64,000 nucleotides of DNA from Phycisphaeraceae bacterium (lineage in GTDB: Bacteria; Planctomycetota; Phycisphaerae; Phycisphaerales; Phycisphaeraceae), in NCBI GenBank assembly GCA_020848195.1, contig JADLAP010000119.1, forward strand, positions 1 to 64,000, in the 5' to 3' direction. The notes below the pieces were generated by a model. That model ran no database searches. It was given only the letters and a program-made list of their open reading frames with translations, and had not been told where the DNA came from. Made by a program: the position numbers and the translations under genes. This document shows, piece by piece, positions 7,455 to 16,636 of this stretch (position 1 is its first letter; every line of letters begins with the position of its first letter).

Positions 7455-9461
7455 TTACGTGCCGGCGAATTGCAGGATTTGTGGTTTCCCGGCGTTGTCG
7501 TCAGGATGATCAGCGACGGCCAGTTGATACAGAACCGTTTTGACTTCATAGGCCTTCAGCGACCACTGCACGAACAGATTGCCCCGTGTGTCGGTGACAT
7601 CTCGTGGAGAGCCGGAATCCGTCACGGCAGCGTCCACCCGTTGTGTCACAGAGGTCGCCCCATCGGCCCCGGCGTAGTGCAGGGGCAGCAGGAGGCTGAT
7701 GTTCTGCGTATGCGGCGAGGGATTGATCAGGACCAGCATGGCCTGACGGATTTCGTGATTGGTCAAGAGCACCGCTTCCATATGCCGGCCATCCGGGGGT
7801 GCCAGACGGATGAAATCGCCGGTGAACAGCGGCCGATGTTGGCGGTGCAGGTTGATCCAGCGCGAGACAATCTCCCGGGTCTTGTCGCCCCAGAAAGGCT
7901 GGCTTCCCACGACGCAGCGGCAGTTGCCGTAACCGAAGAGGGACGCCAGGCCATGTTCGTAGTTCACGAGATGAGCCTCATCGGCGTTGATGGAGTGGCC
8001 GTGATACGCGCTGGTGGCGATGTGTCCCCAGGCGCACCATGCGGGGCTGTGGGATCTGGCGTTGTAAACCCCGGCCCGGTAGTTGGCCAGCAGTTGCAGG
8101 CCCTGGCTATGGCAGTAATCTTCCTCGCAATATCCGCCGGGCATGGCGCACGATCCCATGAGCAGGTAATTGACGTCGCGGGGCACGGTGCAGGTGACGC
8201 CGCGGTCGCGGAGCCTTTGAAACAGTCGCTTTTCCCAGAGCCAGTTGTGGTAGTGGTAGTTGCCAAGGCCGGTGTGGCGATGGCCCGGGCGATGACAGGG
8301 AATGTCCGTTGGGCCGTCGATGAGCATTTCGTCGAATCCCAGGCCGCAGAGCCAGTCGTACTTCCCGAGCATGTAGTCGCCCCAGCCGGAGAGGAAACAC
8401 ATGTTGCCGAAGGCGCCGGGGTCGAAAGTGCGGCCTGTTTCGTCGCAGCATTCCCAGTCCAGGTGCTTTTCACGGACTTCGCTGCCATGCACGGCGATGG
8501 AATAGGAAGCATAGACCGCCGCCTTCATGCCGCGCTGATGAATGAGCCTGACCAGATCCCGCAGGTCGGCTTCGCCACGGGGAAACAGGTCCTGACGGGG
8601 GGCGAAGTCGCCGGTGTTGGTGAACAATTGATCGTAGAAGAAAGCGATTTTCTCAAAGCCCGCTTCATGGCAGTCGTCCAGCAACCGCGTCCATTGCACC
8701 ATCGACGACTGGGGATTGTCCGCCAAGAATCCGCTGAATTTGAATGTGGTCTCCTGCGACGACAGCGCCCAGGGAATCAGAGCCTTCAGCGACCGGCCCA
8801 TCCAGACCGCCCGTCCCTGCGGATCCTCGGGCGTCGCCACGGCATAGTGGTTGAAACTCTCCAACTCCGAGCCGCCCGGTTCCAGGACCACATCGATCGA
8901 GCCGGGGAACTGAACATCATGGTAGCCGGCGAAATGTCGCTCCCGGCCCAGCGTATCTTGGCGGAAATCGTGGAGGAAATGCAGATTTCGGCCGACCCGC
9001 ACTGAATAGAATATCTCCACGCAGACATTCTGGATCGTCACCGGACGTATGCCAATGTTGCGCACCGTGACCCATTTGCGGAAGATGGGCAGTTCGTCCG
9101 ATGCCTCGTAATGGAGCGTCGTTTCCAGACCCAGTTCGGGCGACCGGCAGCGGATTTCGCCGATGTCCCCCAACCGGCCCGGACGAACGCTCAGCGATAC
9201 AACCTCGAAGCAGCCTTTGCGATCCGCCCACAACGCGCAATGCTGCCGCAAGGGCCCCACATCATGCCACCTGCCGTCGATCTGGATCGCCGCCTCAAAC
9301 GGCAGGCCCCATCCGCCGCGGTGATGACAGGGTTTCCAGAAGGCGTCGTCAGGCGATTTAATGAAGACATCACAGGAAAACGGGCCATCGCTCGTATCCA
9401 CATCCCGTTTCACAAATGGCGTCTGAATGCACAGCTTTTGTCCGTTCACATGAATCGGCAT
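7455..9461 (-). CDS. TIM-barrel glycoside hydrolase-like protein (GH36-type layout), cytoplasmic
   Basis: A 668-residue protein with no signal peptide. Residues about 1-220 look like an N-terminal beta-supersandwich (FSCDVFIKSPDDAFW, GLETTLHYEASDELPIFRKW). The middle resembles a GH-D clan TIM barrel (YDQLFTNTGDFAPRQDLFPR, GMKAAVYASYSIAVHG, LGFDEMLIDGPTD), with Asp residues in M-L-I-D-G and in the YCEEDYCH block as possible catalytic acids. A C-terminal beta domain follows. The overall plan is that of alpha-galactosidase-like GH36 enzymes, but the match is too distant to name a substrate. It is the last gene of the minus-strand locus 2, 43 bases after the DUF6067 gene. It shares its layout with the protein at 49615-52371. 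Confidence 0.72.
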   Translation of the reverse strand: MPIHVNGQKLCIQTPFVKRDVDTSDGPFSCDVFIKSPDDAFWKPCHHRGGWGLPFEAAIQIDGRWHDVGPLRQHCALWADRKGCFEVVSLSVRPGRLGDIGEIRCRSPELGLETTLHYEASDELPIFRKWVTVRNIGIRPVTIQNVCVEIFYSVRVGRNLHFLHDFRQDTLGRERHFAGYHDVQFPGSIDVVLEPGGSELESFNHYAVATPEDPQGRAVWMGRSLKALIPWALSSQETTFKFSGFLADNPQSSMVQWTRLLDDCHEAGFEKIAFFYDQLFTNTGDFAPRQDLFPRGEADLRDLVRLIHQRGMKAAVYASYSIAVHGSEVREKHLDWECCDETGRTFDPGAFGNMCFLSGWGDYMLGKYDWLCGLGFDEMLIDGPTDIPCHRPGHRHTGLGNYHYHNWLWEKRLFQRLRDRGVTCTVPRDVNYLLMGSCAMPGGYCEEDYCHSQGLQLLANYRAGVYNARSHSPAWCAWGHIATSAYHGHSINADEAHLVNYEHGLASLFGYGNCRCVVGSQPFWGDKTREIVSRWINLHRQHRPLFTGDFIRLAPPDGRHMEAVLLTNHEIRQAMLVLINPSPHTQNISLLLPLHYAGADGATSVTQRVDAAVTDSGSPRDVTDTRGNLFVQWSLKAYEVKTVLYQLAVADHPDDNAGKPQILQFAGT

Positions 9462-9504
9462 GGCACGTCCTTCGTCTATGTATTGGTTTGTATCGGCGGG
9501 CTAT

Positions 9505-12500
9505 TCAGTTTGATTCCGCAACTTCCAGGGCGCGGAAGTTGTAGCGGTCGACGGTCACGCTCATCTGGCCGTCACGGATCAGAAACAGCGCGCCGTGATA
9601 CAGGTCTTCCGCCGCGGCGGGCAGTTTCGCCAAGCCCAGCGTCTTGGTGTCCAGCGTGAGTATGACCTTCTGCTGCCTGGGCGACTGGTTGCCCACGATC
9701 AACAGTGCCTTGCCCGGACGCTGGAACACGCTGACCTTGACCTCATCGCGGTCGCAAGCCACCGGCCGATGCCAGTACGGCGTGAATTGCGATTCCACCA
9801 GACCAAATTCCTTCATCATCCGGTAATAGCGATTGCCGGCATCGTGATTGCACCAGTTCAGCGTCACGGGAATGTCATGCAGCAGGGCGATGCCGTGGAA
9901 CTGTTCCGTGGACTGCGGCAACTGCTGCACGCGATCCAGGTCGGTCTTGAACATCGACATCATCAGCGGTATGTAGCCCCACTGGTTGAACGTGAATTCC
10001 GTGCGGATCTTGTCGGGGCTGAAGAATTCATAGTAATCATCGGTGGGACCTAGCTGGACCTGTTCGCCGTTGTACGCGATGTCGCAGAAGGACAGCAGCG
10101 GCGCGTCGATCAAGGCGCTGGTGTGGTCCACGATCAAGGTTTCCCTTGGCGGCGATTGCAGTTTGAATAGCTTGTAGATGCGCTTTTTCAGTTCGCGCTG
10201 GGCGAAGATGGGATATTCCGCCTGCTGCACTCCGGCATCGTCGAAGTAACCGCAACCATGCTGATCGTTGGAACAACTGTTGACGAAGCAGTTGTCGAAG
10301 TAGACGCCCTCGATGCCGTGCCTGGCCCGCAATTGCTCGATGGCCCAGACCAGGAAATCGGTCCACTGGCTGCAGGGACAGACGGAGGCGTGGTTGCCCC
10401 TGTCGTTTTGCGGAATGCTGCACCAGAGCGGATAAAACAGCCGGTACAGGTTGTCCACGCCTTCGAGGTAGATGTCCTGGTGATAGTCGCCCGCGGCGAC
10501 CTTGTCGGCGTCGTAGGGGATTTTGCCCATGAAATTGGGCGAAGCGTAGTTGAGCACAAGATTACCCGCGGCCTCGTACTGCTGGACCTTGTTGTCGAAG
10601 AAGTCCGGCCGGGCGGGAATGGGCGTGGAGAACGCCGGCTCGAACCGCCAGATGGAGATCCACGGACGAACGCCGGGAATCGGATGCGGCGACTGACGCA
10701 TGTCCTGGTACTTGCGCCAATCCCGCGGTCGAGGCTTGACCGGCGTGGCCATCAGGCCGAAGGTGAACGTCGCCGGCTTGTCCAGCGTCTTGTCCTGGTC
10801 GACCATGACGATGCGAAGGATGTAACGGTCCTTCTCGCGGACGCCCACGATCGCAGGCCCTTGCGTTTTCCAGTTCCGCGCCGACGGCGCGAACCATGCC
10901 AGCCCTAACTCTTCGTCGCCGATCCATATCTGGCGGCGAAACGGCAATTGGATTCCTTCTTCGGGTATCCGCCCGGAGAAGGTGCTCTGCCATTTCTCCA
11001 GAAACGAGTGGGTATACACCGCCACGTCAGGACTCAACGGAATCTCCAGCGCCAGCTCGCTGAGTTTCAAAGGCGTGGCTTCGGCAGTCTTCGGGGCGAG
11101 TGTCAGGTCATAGCGGATCATGCCGTCGAATTCCACGCGGCAACGCAGGATTACGTCCCATGGTCCTTGTGTGCCTTGAGTCAACCTTTCGATCGCGTCG
11201 TCTTCCCGGCTGACCAGTTGGGTCGGCATCGAGGCGAGATTGATCGCCGGCCGATCCTTGTCGCCCCGCATGCGCAGCGCTATGGGGCCAGCCAGGATGG
11301 AACGATCGCGCGTGGTGATGGTCTGGGGCAATCCCCCGGCGGCAAGGTCGTACGTTCGACCCCAGACCTGAACCCGGTCGCCGTCGACCTGAACGGGCGT
11401 CCACGGCGGCGGTACGCGATGGTCCACGCCAAGCTGGTTGTTTTTCCAGGTTTTTTCCAGATCGGCCCGTTGGGCGGCCAATTGCTCCGGCGTGAGCTTG
11501 GCCGACTGCGCGCCGGATTCCACATACTTGAACGGCGTGACTGCCTGAAATATCTCACCGCCGGCCCGGCCTTCCTGTACCGCCAACTCGTGCCAGTACG
11601 TCTCGCCGGATCGCACCTGCGCCGCCACATCGCTGAAATCAAACCGCTGGGACTGCTCCCCCTGCCCGTCGATCAGCAGTTGCTCGTTTTCCTTCTGGTT
11701 GACGACCACGCCATCGGTGTCGTAGAGCCGGGAAAAGACGCGAAGCGATTTGCCGGATGGACCGGTGTTGCGGAACGTCCAGGAAAATGCCTTGTCCGCG
11801 TGATTCAGTCCCAGCAGCAGGGGCGAATGCACGGCGATGCTGCCGGTTTCAAAGCGGATGGGAATCAACTGGTCCGCCTGGCCGTAGCTGGTGGGAACGA
11901 GGGAAGTCCAGCGGATATCGCCGGTGAAATTGCGACAGAGGTTGACGCCCCAGACTTCGCCTGGCTTGGGCGTTTCCCGACCCAGATCGGCAAACGGGAT
12001 CGCCAGTTCGGCGGTCCAGTGGTTGTCTTGGACGTGATTTTCAAATCGCCAGTGGCCGTTCCACGCCAGATCATTGCCTCGGCGATCATAGAGGCTGCCT
12101 GTCGCGCTGCCGAGGAACTGGAACACCTGGACGGTGTTGCCGGTTCGACCGGGGTCGAGATAAACCTCCATCGCGTCGCCGAGGGCGATTTCGCCGTCGT
12201 CGCGTATTTCGGCTCGGCGGGGGTCAAAGCGCAAGCCTTCCATGGCCGGACTGTCCAAAGCCACGTAGAGGTTCTGGTCGTCGTAGGTTATGAAATAGCG
12301 GGCCTGATACATGCTCAGACGCTTGAAATCCAGGGAAATCAGGCCGGAAAGCGTGGTGGCGTCATCCCACTCGCCGTCGGCCAGTTGACCGTCGATGGTC
12401 GGCGGCTTGCGGGTCTTCTGCACGCACCAGGCCGAGGCGGGAATCGCTTTGCGCGTCACGGCCGGCGATTCGGCTTGCTTAGCGGATTGGGTTGCCGCGG

Positions 12501-13266
12501 GTGTGACCCATTGGCGAGCCAGTTGCACGATTTGTGCCGCGTTCAAAGGCCGGTCGTAAATGCGCAATTCGTCGATCACCGTGTCCGGCGACAAGGGACG
12601 GTAGTTCCAGCGATGACAACTGGCGCCGACGTAGAAATACGGGCCCAAGTCGCTCAGCGGCGCATCGAGCTTCACGCTCGGGCGTTTCTGGCCGTCCACG
12701 TAGAGCGTCATGGCCTGCGCGTCCCACGTGATGGCCAGATGACGCCACAGCCCTCGGGGCCAGTCGAGATGACCGCTGCCGACCTGGCAATGTCCCGGTT
12801 GATCGACCTGCGGCTTGATGACGAACATCAGGTTGTTGGGCGTGGAAAAAAATTTGTAGAGCACGAGCATGTTCTTCGCGGCAAACGCCTCGAAAAATAC
12901 GTGAAAAAAGGAATCGCCGAGGTCGAAATCCCGGCTAAAGGCGTAGAGTGAAACGGTTCCCTGGGCCGGGTCGAGATTGCCCGGCAGACTGTATTTGAGT
13001 TCCGTGTCGCCGCCGCCCACCAGCGCGCCTTTGCCGTGGATGCCTTCCACGAGATACCGCGACGTCCGGCCTTCGACGAAACCCTTGGCCTCTCCCCTGG
13101 CCACGTCGGCATGGAATGACTGGTCAAAGCTGGCGTAGAAGAGCAATCCTTCCTCCGGAACCGCGCCGGGCTTCTGATCCGTGGTTTCCGCGCCCGCGAT
13201 GACGCCGAGCACGCCAAGCACAGCCATCATGAATGCCCATTTCATTCGCATTGGATTACCGCGCAT
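9505..13266 (-). CDS. Large secreted LamG / CBM9-like / DUF6067 glycoside hydrolase-like protein
   Basis: A 1253-residue exported protein. The start at 13266 has GGAG 7 bases ahead and gives a signal peptide (MRMKWAFMMAVLGVLGVIAG). Residues about 35-265 are a LamG/concanavalin-type domain (LWRHLAITWDAQAMTLYVDG, TVIDELRIYDRPL). Residues about 290-480 are a CBM9-like domain (PPTIDGQLADGEWDDATTL, GEVWGVNLCRNF). The C-terminal half matches DUF6067, a GH123-like barrel (PWISIWRFEPAFSTP, ARHGIEGVYFDNCFVNSC). It probably binds and cleaves an extracellular polysaccharide. The LamG domain is clearly related to the separate protein encoded just upstream (13365-14132). The linkage cleaved is unknown. 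Confidence 0.85.
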   Translation of the reverse strand: MRGNPMRMKWAFMMAVLGVLGVIAGAETTDQKPGAVPEEGLLFYASFDQSFHADVARGEAKGFVEGRTSRYLVEGIHGKGALVGGGDTELKYSLPGNLDPAQGTVSLYAFSRDFDLGDSFFHVFFEAFAAKNMLVLYKFFSTPNNLMFVIKPQVDQPGHCQVGSGHLDWPRGLWRHLAITWDAQAMTLYVDGQKRPSVKLDAPLSDLGPYFYVGASCHRWNYRPLSPDTVIDELRIYDRPLNAAQIVQLARQWVTPAATQSAKQAESPAVTRKAIPASAWCVQKTRKPPTIDGQLADGEWDDATTLSGLISLDFKRLSMYQARYFITYDDQNLYVALDSPAMEGLRFDPRRAEIRDDGEIALGDAMEVYLDPGRTGNTVQVFQFLGSATGSLYDRRGNDLAWNGHWRFENHVQDNHWTAELAIPFADLGRETPKPGEVWGVNLCRNFTGDIRWTSLVPTSYGQADQLIPIRFETGSIAVHSPLLLGLNHADKAFSWTFRNTGPSGKSLRVFSRLYDTDGVVVNQKENEQLLIDGQGEQSQRFDFSDVAAQVRSGETYWHELAVQEGRAGGEIFQAVTPFKYVESGAQSAKLTPEQLAAQRADLEKTWKNNQLGVDHRVPPPWTPVQVDGDRVQVWGRTYDLAAGGLPQTITTRDRSILAGPIALRMRGDKDRPAINLASMPTQLVSREDDAIERLTQGTQGPWDVILRCRVEFDGMIRYDLTLAPKTAEATPLKLSELALEIPLSPDVAVYTHSFLEKWQSTFSGRIPEEGIQLPFRRQIWIGDEELGLAWFAPSARNWKTQGPAIVGVREKDRYILRIVMVDQDKTLDKPATFTFGLMATPVKPRPRDWRKYQDMRQSPHPIPGVRPWISIWRFEPAFSTPIPARPDFFDNKVQQYEAAGNLVLNYASPNFMGKIPYDADKVAAGDYHQDIYLEGVDNLYRLFYPLWCSIPQNDRGNHASVCPCSQWTDFLVWAIEQLRARHGIEGVYFDNCFVNSCSNDQHGCGYFDDAGVQQAEYPIFAQRELKKRIYKLFKLQSPPRETLIVDHTSALIDAPLLSFCDIAYNGEQVQLGPTDDYYEFFSPDKIRTEFTFNQWGYIPLMMSMFKTDLDRVQQLPQSTEQFHGIALLHDIPVTLNWCNHDAGNRYYRMMKEFGLVESQFTPYWHRPVACDRDEVKVSVFQRPGKALLIVGNQSPRQQKVILTLDTKTLGLAKLPAAAEDLYHGALFLIRDGQMSVTVDRYNFRALEVAESN

Positions 13267-13364
13267 GTTCAGTCTCCGATCCGAAGTTGCACTTACCGCC
13301 GTCCTGGGCCATGTGCCCCAGGATGGACGAAACATCCTGTGTGTTGCAAGCCTCGTTCTGACGA

Positions 13365-14132
13365 TCATTCCCGGGATTCAGTTCGCGCGGCGTTGTCCAC
13401 CACGGACTTGATTTCCTCGGCGCTCAGAACGCGGTTGTAGATTCGCAGATCATCCACGAGCAGGTTGGCCTGTTGGGGCAACTGGCCCCAGCGGTGCATG
13501 CTGCCGCCGACGAAGAAATACTCGCCCAGTTCGGTCAGCGGCTTGTCCAATTGCAGAACCTTCGCCTCCTGCCCGTCGATGAAAACCGCGATTTCGTTGG
13601 CGTCCCAAGTCATCGCCAGGTGATGCCACTGCCCAGCGGACCAATCGACGTCGTTCACGCGGCAGGCCACGCTGCCGGGCGTATTGACTTGCGTTTGGGT
13701 CACCATTTGAATCTGTTTGGGCGTGGTATGGTGCTTGTACAACACCAACATGCTCTTGTCCTTGAAGGCGTCGAAGAACACGATGGTGTTGGGATCCGTC
13801 AAAGATCCCTTCTCGACGCACACGAACATCGCCACCGTGCCTTGGCCGGACGTCAGGTTGCCCGGCAGCGCGTATTTGAGTTCCCGATCCGCCGCGTTGA
13901 CGCACGCGGCCCCGCCGCTCTTGCCCGAACTCGACACATAGCGCGTCATCCGGCCCTGCACCATGGCCTTGCCGCCGCCCGTCGCCACGTCGGCGTCAAG
14001 CCCCTGGTCAAAACCGGCGTAAAACGTCAGTCCTTCCCTGGGCGCCTCGGCCCTAGCCGTCACGCCGAGCAGCATGGCTGACATGATCGCCATGACCACC
14101 AGCAACCCATCACGTTCGCACCACATGCGCAT
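13365..14132 (-). CDS. Secreted LamG-domain protein
   Basis: A 255-residue protein made of a signal peptide (LLVVMAIMSAMLLGVTARAE) and one LamG/concanavalin-like domain. The domain includes the family core GQWHHLAMTWDANEIAVFID and the ending LLVDDLRIYNRVLSAEEIKS. Start 14132 was preferred because AGGAG lies 10 bases before it; an upstream TTG at 14153 is the alternative. It has no catalytic domain, so it is probably a glycan-binding protein. Its sequence tracks the LamG part of the next gene almost block for block, pointing to tandem duplication. It lies 27 bases after the pseudopilin gene and 98 bases before the large hydrolase. Confidence 0.82.
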   Translation of the reverse strand: MRMWCERDGLLVVMAIMSAMLLGVTARAEAPREGLTFYAGFDQGLDADVATGGGKAMVQGRMTRYVSSSGKSGGAACVNAADRELKYALPGNLTSGQGTVAMFVCVEKGSLTDPNTIVFFDAFKDKSMLVLYKHHTTPKQIQMVTQTQVNTPGSVACRVNDVDWSAGQWHHLAMTWDANEIAVFIDGQEAKVLQLDKPLTELGEYFFVGGSMHRWGQLPQQANLLVDDLRIYNRVLSAEEIKSVVDNAARTESRE

Positions 14133-14159
14133 GGCTTGATGTCTCCTGACCAAGACGGC

Positions 14160-14885
14160 CTACTCGTTGAGCAGAAAGCCTTCAACGGAACCGGTATTGG
14201 TCACGTTCAGGTTGTGATCGTAACTCAACGCTTTCACGTGGCCGTCGACGAAGAGGATGTTCACACGGCCAAAATCCGACGACGTTCCGCCGTGGACACC
14301 CGCCATGCGATACCAGGGCGACGTCATTGGCATGTAATCGTCACCGCTGCCGAACTGGGAGGTGTAAAACCCCGCCGCCACGGGGTCACGACCATCCGCC
14401 ATCACCTGCATCCTGGTCGGATGAATGAATGCCGTGATCTTCCGGCTCCCCGCCAGCGTCGCCCAATTCACCACCGGCATGGCGTAGACGCTATAGGTGT
14501 AGCTCGTGAAGTAGTTCAAACTGTTCATGTTCCACTGCGACGCCGGGCAGTAGGTCAGCCCGGTTCCGAGCAGATGGGAGTTCTCCACGGTGTTGACCGC
14601 CGCGTTAGTCGGCACGGCCCGAATGGCGCGATACACCATGTTCGTCCAGATATCGCTCGGTGAACTCGTGGCCCCCGGCATCGCATATTCACGATTCTCG
14701 GCGGCGTACTGGGCGTACACCTGCCCGATCTGCCTCAGATTGGCCGAGCATGCCATCTGTTTGCTCACCTCCCTGGCCTGCCTCAACGCCGGCAGCAGAA
14801 TGCTGATAAGCAACGCAACAATCGCCATCACGACGAGCAATTCGATCAACGTGAACGCTTCACTTGCCGTCCGGTTGCGTTTCAT
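14160..14885 (-). CDS. Pseudopilin-like protein (glycan locus 2)
   Basis: A 241-residue protein with a prepilin N-terminus: short basic leader [10 protein letters not shown], then [20 protein letters not shown] and [20 protein letters not shown]. The C-terminal block [19 protein letters not shown] is the D-G-H signature of the planctomycete pseudopilin group. It is the first gene of the minus-strand locus, 26 bases downstream of a perfect palindrome overlapping the promoter. A processed, inner-membrane or pseudopilus protein is expected. Why such genes head glycan operons is not known from the sequence. Confidence 0.88.
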   Translation of the reverse strand: MKRNRTASEAFTLIELLVVMAIVALLISILLPALRQAREVSKQMACSANLRQIGQVYAQYAAENREYAMPGATSSPSDIWTNMVYRAIRAVPTNAAVNTVENSHLLGTGLTYCPASQWNMNSLNYFTSYTYSVYAMPVVNWATLAGSRKITAFIHPTRMQVMADGRDPVAAGFYTSQFGSGDDYMPMTSPWYRMAGVHGGTSSDFGRVNILFVDGHVKALSYDHNLNVTNTGSVEGFLLNE

Positions 14886-14910
14886 GATGGTACCCTTGTG
14901 CGGCCATGAT

Positions 14911-14924
14911 CTGTTACGTAACAG
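14911..14924. promoter_or_regulatory. Perfect 14-bp palindrome, candidate LacI-type operator
   Basis: CTGTTACGTAACAG reads the same on both strands and has the central C-G step typical of LacI/GalR operators. It covers the downstream part of the minus-strand -10 region, 26 bases before the pseudopilin start and 164 bases from the divergent LacI gene. Repressor binding would block the locus 2 operon directly. Confidence 0.65.
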
Positions 14925-14949
14925 TAACCAGCCGGCATTCGCTTGTCAA
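14921..14949 (-). promoter_or_regulatory. Probable promoter of glycan locus 2
   Basis: On the minus strand, a perfect -35 TTGACA (14949-14944) is followed after 17 bases by the weaker -10 TACTGT (14926-14921). The -10 overlaps the palindrome at 14911-14924. The poor -10 may fit a regulated promoter. Confidence 0.6.
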
Positions 14950-15087
14950 TGGTGATATTTCAAAAAGCACGGACAATATCATGCCGCGGGTTTCGCGGAG
15001 GCGCATCGTTGATTCAGGTTCGGGTCTCGATTGACGTATCATGTCGAGACAACGCGGTCAGATCAGTGTCGCAAGAGAGTTGTTCCC

Positions 15088-16113
15088 GTGGCGAAAGTGA
15101 CCCAAGCGGAAATCGGTCGTCGACTCGGTCTGGCGCAAATCACCGTCAGCAAGGCTCTGCGCGGCGACGCGGACATCTCCGAAAAGACCCGACAGCGCGT
15201 CTTGGCCATGGCGGAAGAGTTGGGCTATGTGGCCAATCCTTTTGCCCGTACGTTGGCCGAAGGCGGCAGCCCTATCATCGGCGTCTACCTCCACACCTTC
15301 CGCGGCAAGTATCATTCCACGCTCGTCGAATCACTGGAACGCAGCATCCGCCGGCGAGGCTACATCCCTCTGCTGACCGCGCCAGGAGACGCGGGTTCCG
15401 ACAACGCCGACGCCATTGGCCTTCTGCTGAAGTACCGGGCTCGCGGCGTCCTGATGACGGTCCGCAACGCCTTGTGGCATCAGGCCTCCATTGCCCAGAT
15501 ACGCAAGGCGCATGTGCCCCTGGTTCTGATGGGGCGATTCGTCGAAACCGACGTCTGCAGCATATATGCCGACGACTACAATGGCCTGAAGTTGGCGGTG
15601 GATCATCTTCGCCGATTCGGCCACAGGCACATCGGTCTGGCGGGGTTGGCGTACGACATACCCAATCTCGTCGCCCATTCCAAGGAGCAAGGGTTCATCG
15701 ACGCCCTGGCGGGAAAGCATGTTCCGGATTTGCACGACTCACCGCTGGCGTCGCGCATTCTCCGATTCCGCGATGGCCGGGAACTCGATCAACTCCGGCA
15801 ATATCTCCTGACGCATCCCGACATCACCGCCTTCGCCTGCTTCGGCGATTCCATCGCCCTGGAACTGATCCGCTGTCTCAAGCAACTGGGTCATGAGGTT
15901 CCCCGCGATTATTCCGTCGTCGGGCACGGCGACGACATCGAATACGTCGACTACATGACGCCGCCCTTGACGACCATGTCCCACAACGTCGAGCAGAGCG
16001 GCGAACTGGCGGTCGATCTGCTTTTCCAGCAGATCAACGGCCCGGGCGTTCCACCACATCAAATCATGAAAAATCATCTTGTCGAACGGCTATCCGTGGC
16101 GCCGCCGCGATGA
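15088..16113 (+). CDS. LacI-family transcriptional regulator (glycan locus 2)
   Basis: A 341-residue LacI/GalR regulator, encoded divergently from locus 2. The GTG at 15088 gives the family start VAKVTQAEIGRRLGLAQITV with helix-turn-helix and hinge (TRQRVLAMAEELGYVANPFA). The sensor domain shows GVLMTVRNAL, SIYADDYNGLKLAVDHLRRF, GHRHIGLAGLAY and PRDYSVVGHGDDIEYVDYMT. An earlier in-frame ATG at 15031 would add 19 residues before the conserved start and is less likely. It presumably represses the pseudopilin/LamG/DUF6067 operon by binding the palindrome at 14911-14924 until a breakdown sugar arrives; the sugar is unknown. Confidence 0.9.
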   Translation: MAKVTQAEIGRRLGLAQITVSKALRGDADISEKTRQRVLAMAEELGYVANPFARTLAEGGSPIIGVYLHTFRGKYHSTLVESLERSIRRRGYIPLLTAPGDAGSDNADAIGLLLKYRARGVLMTVRNALWHQASIAQIRKAHVPLVLMGRFVETDVCSIYADDYNGLKLAVDHLRRFGHRHIGLAGLAYDIPNLVAHSKEQGFIDALAGKHVPDLHDSPLASRILRFRDGRELDQLRQYLLTHPDITAFACFGDSIALELIRCLKQLGHEVPRDYSVVGHGDDIEYVDYMTPPLTTMSHNVEQSGELAVDLLFQQINGPGVPPHQIMKNHLVERLSVAPPR

Positions 16114-16500
16114 ACGCGCTCGGCCGCGAAAACGTCGTAAACCTGATCAGCCATGGACAAATGAAATCGACCACGACTGGAAAGACGTAAAGGGCCAATC
16201 GAGTAGCCCGGCGTCACGGCAACACTATGTCCGCATCGGCGGCGAGACGGCAGTACCGTGTTTCCACGAAGACTTCTCCCGCACTCGCCACCGGGCCGCC
16301 TCGCGGGGCAATTGTGACAAGACCGACCCTATGGTGATGATCGCCTCGGCTGGGGTGCATATCCAACCCAACTGTATGAAGACCCCGACGTGGGAAGGAA
16401 GCCGCTACGCCGCGGTCATGGCGATCAGTCGTCCATCAATACGACCCGCGTGTTTTCGCGCGAAGTGATGGCGGTGAAGCTGGGTTGAAGAAGCAATCCG
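16114..16500. other. Intergenic stretch between converging genes
   Basis: About 390 bases between the LacI stop and the inverted repeat. Short open frames exist but none has a Shine-Dalgarno, a recognisable protein or a plausible codon pattern. I see no RNA gene here. Confidence 0.5.
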
Positions 16501-16614
16501 TTTTCACCACCACGGCACCACGGCGCAAGGGCACGACGAGTTGTCCGTTTATCGTCCGGCTTCCGGGGGAAAAACCGTGTTGGCCGTCGTGTCGTCGTGC
16601 CGTGGTGGTGAAAA
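16501..16614. repeat. 18-bp perfect inverted repeat between converging genes
   Basis: TTTTCACCACCACGGCAC (16501-16518) is repeated inverted as GTGCCGTGGTGGTGAAAA (16597-16614), separated by 78 bases. It lies between the LacI gene and the SPFH gene, whose ends face each other (16113 and 16637). In RNA either strand would fold into a long stem, so it may act as a two-way transcription barrier, or it may be a dispersed repeat. Confidence 0.7.
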
Positions 16615-16636
16615 TGTCTTTGCTGGATCAGCCGGG

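Noticed and set aside
7293-9005. Plus-strand open frame of 570 codons opposite the TIM-barrel hydrolase
   Set aside because: Antisense shadow; its start lies in the IS256 scrap and the protein has no family features.
10948-12951. Plus-strand open frame of 667 codons opposite the DUF6067 gene
   Set aside because: Same antisense effect; no Shine-Dalgarno and no recognisable protein.
16079-16468. Small plus-strand frame after LacI gene 2
   Set aside because: Begins inside the LacI coding end in another frame; no ribosome site or similarity seen.
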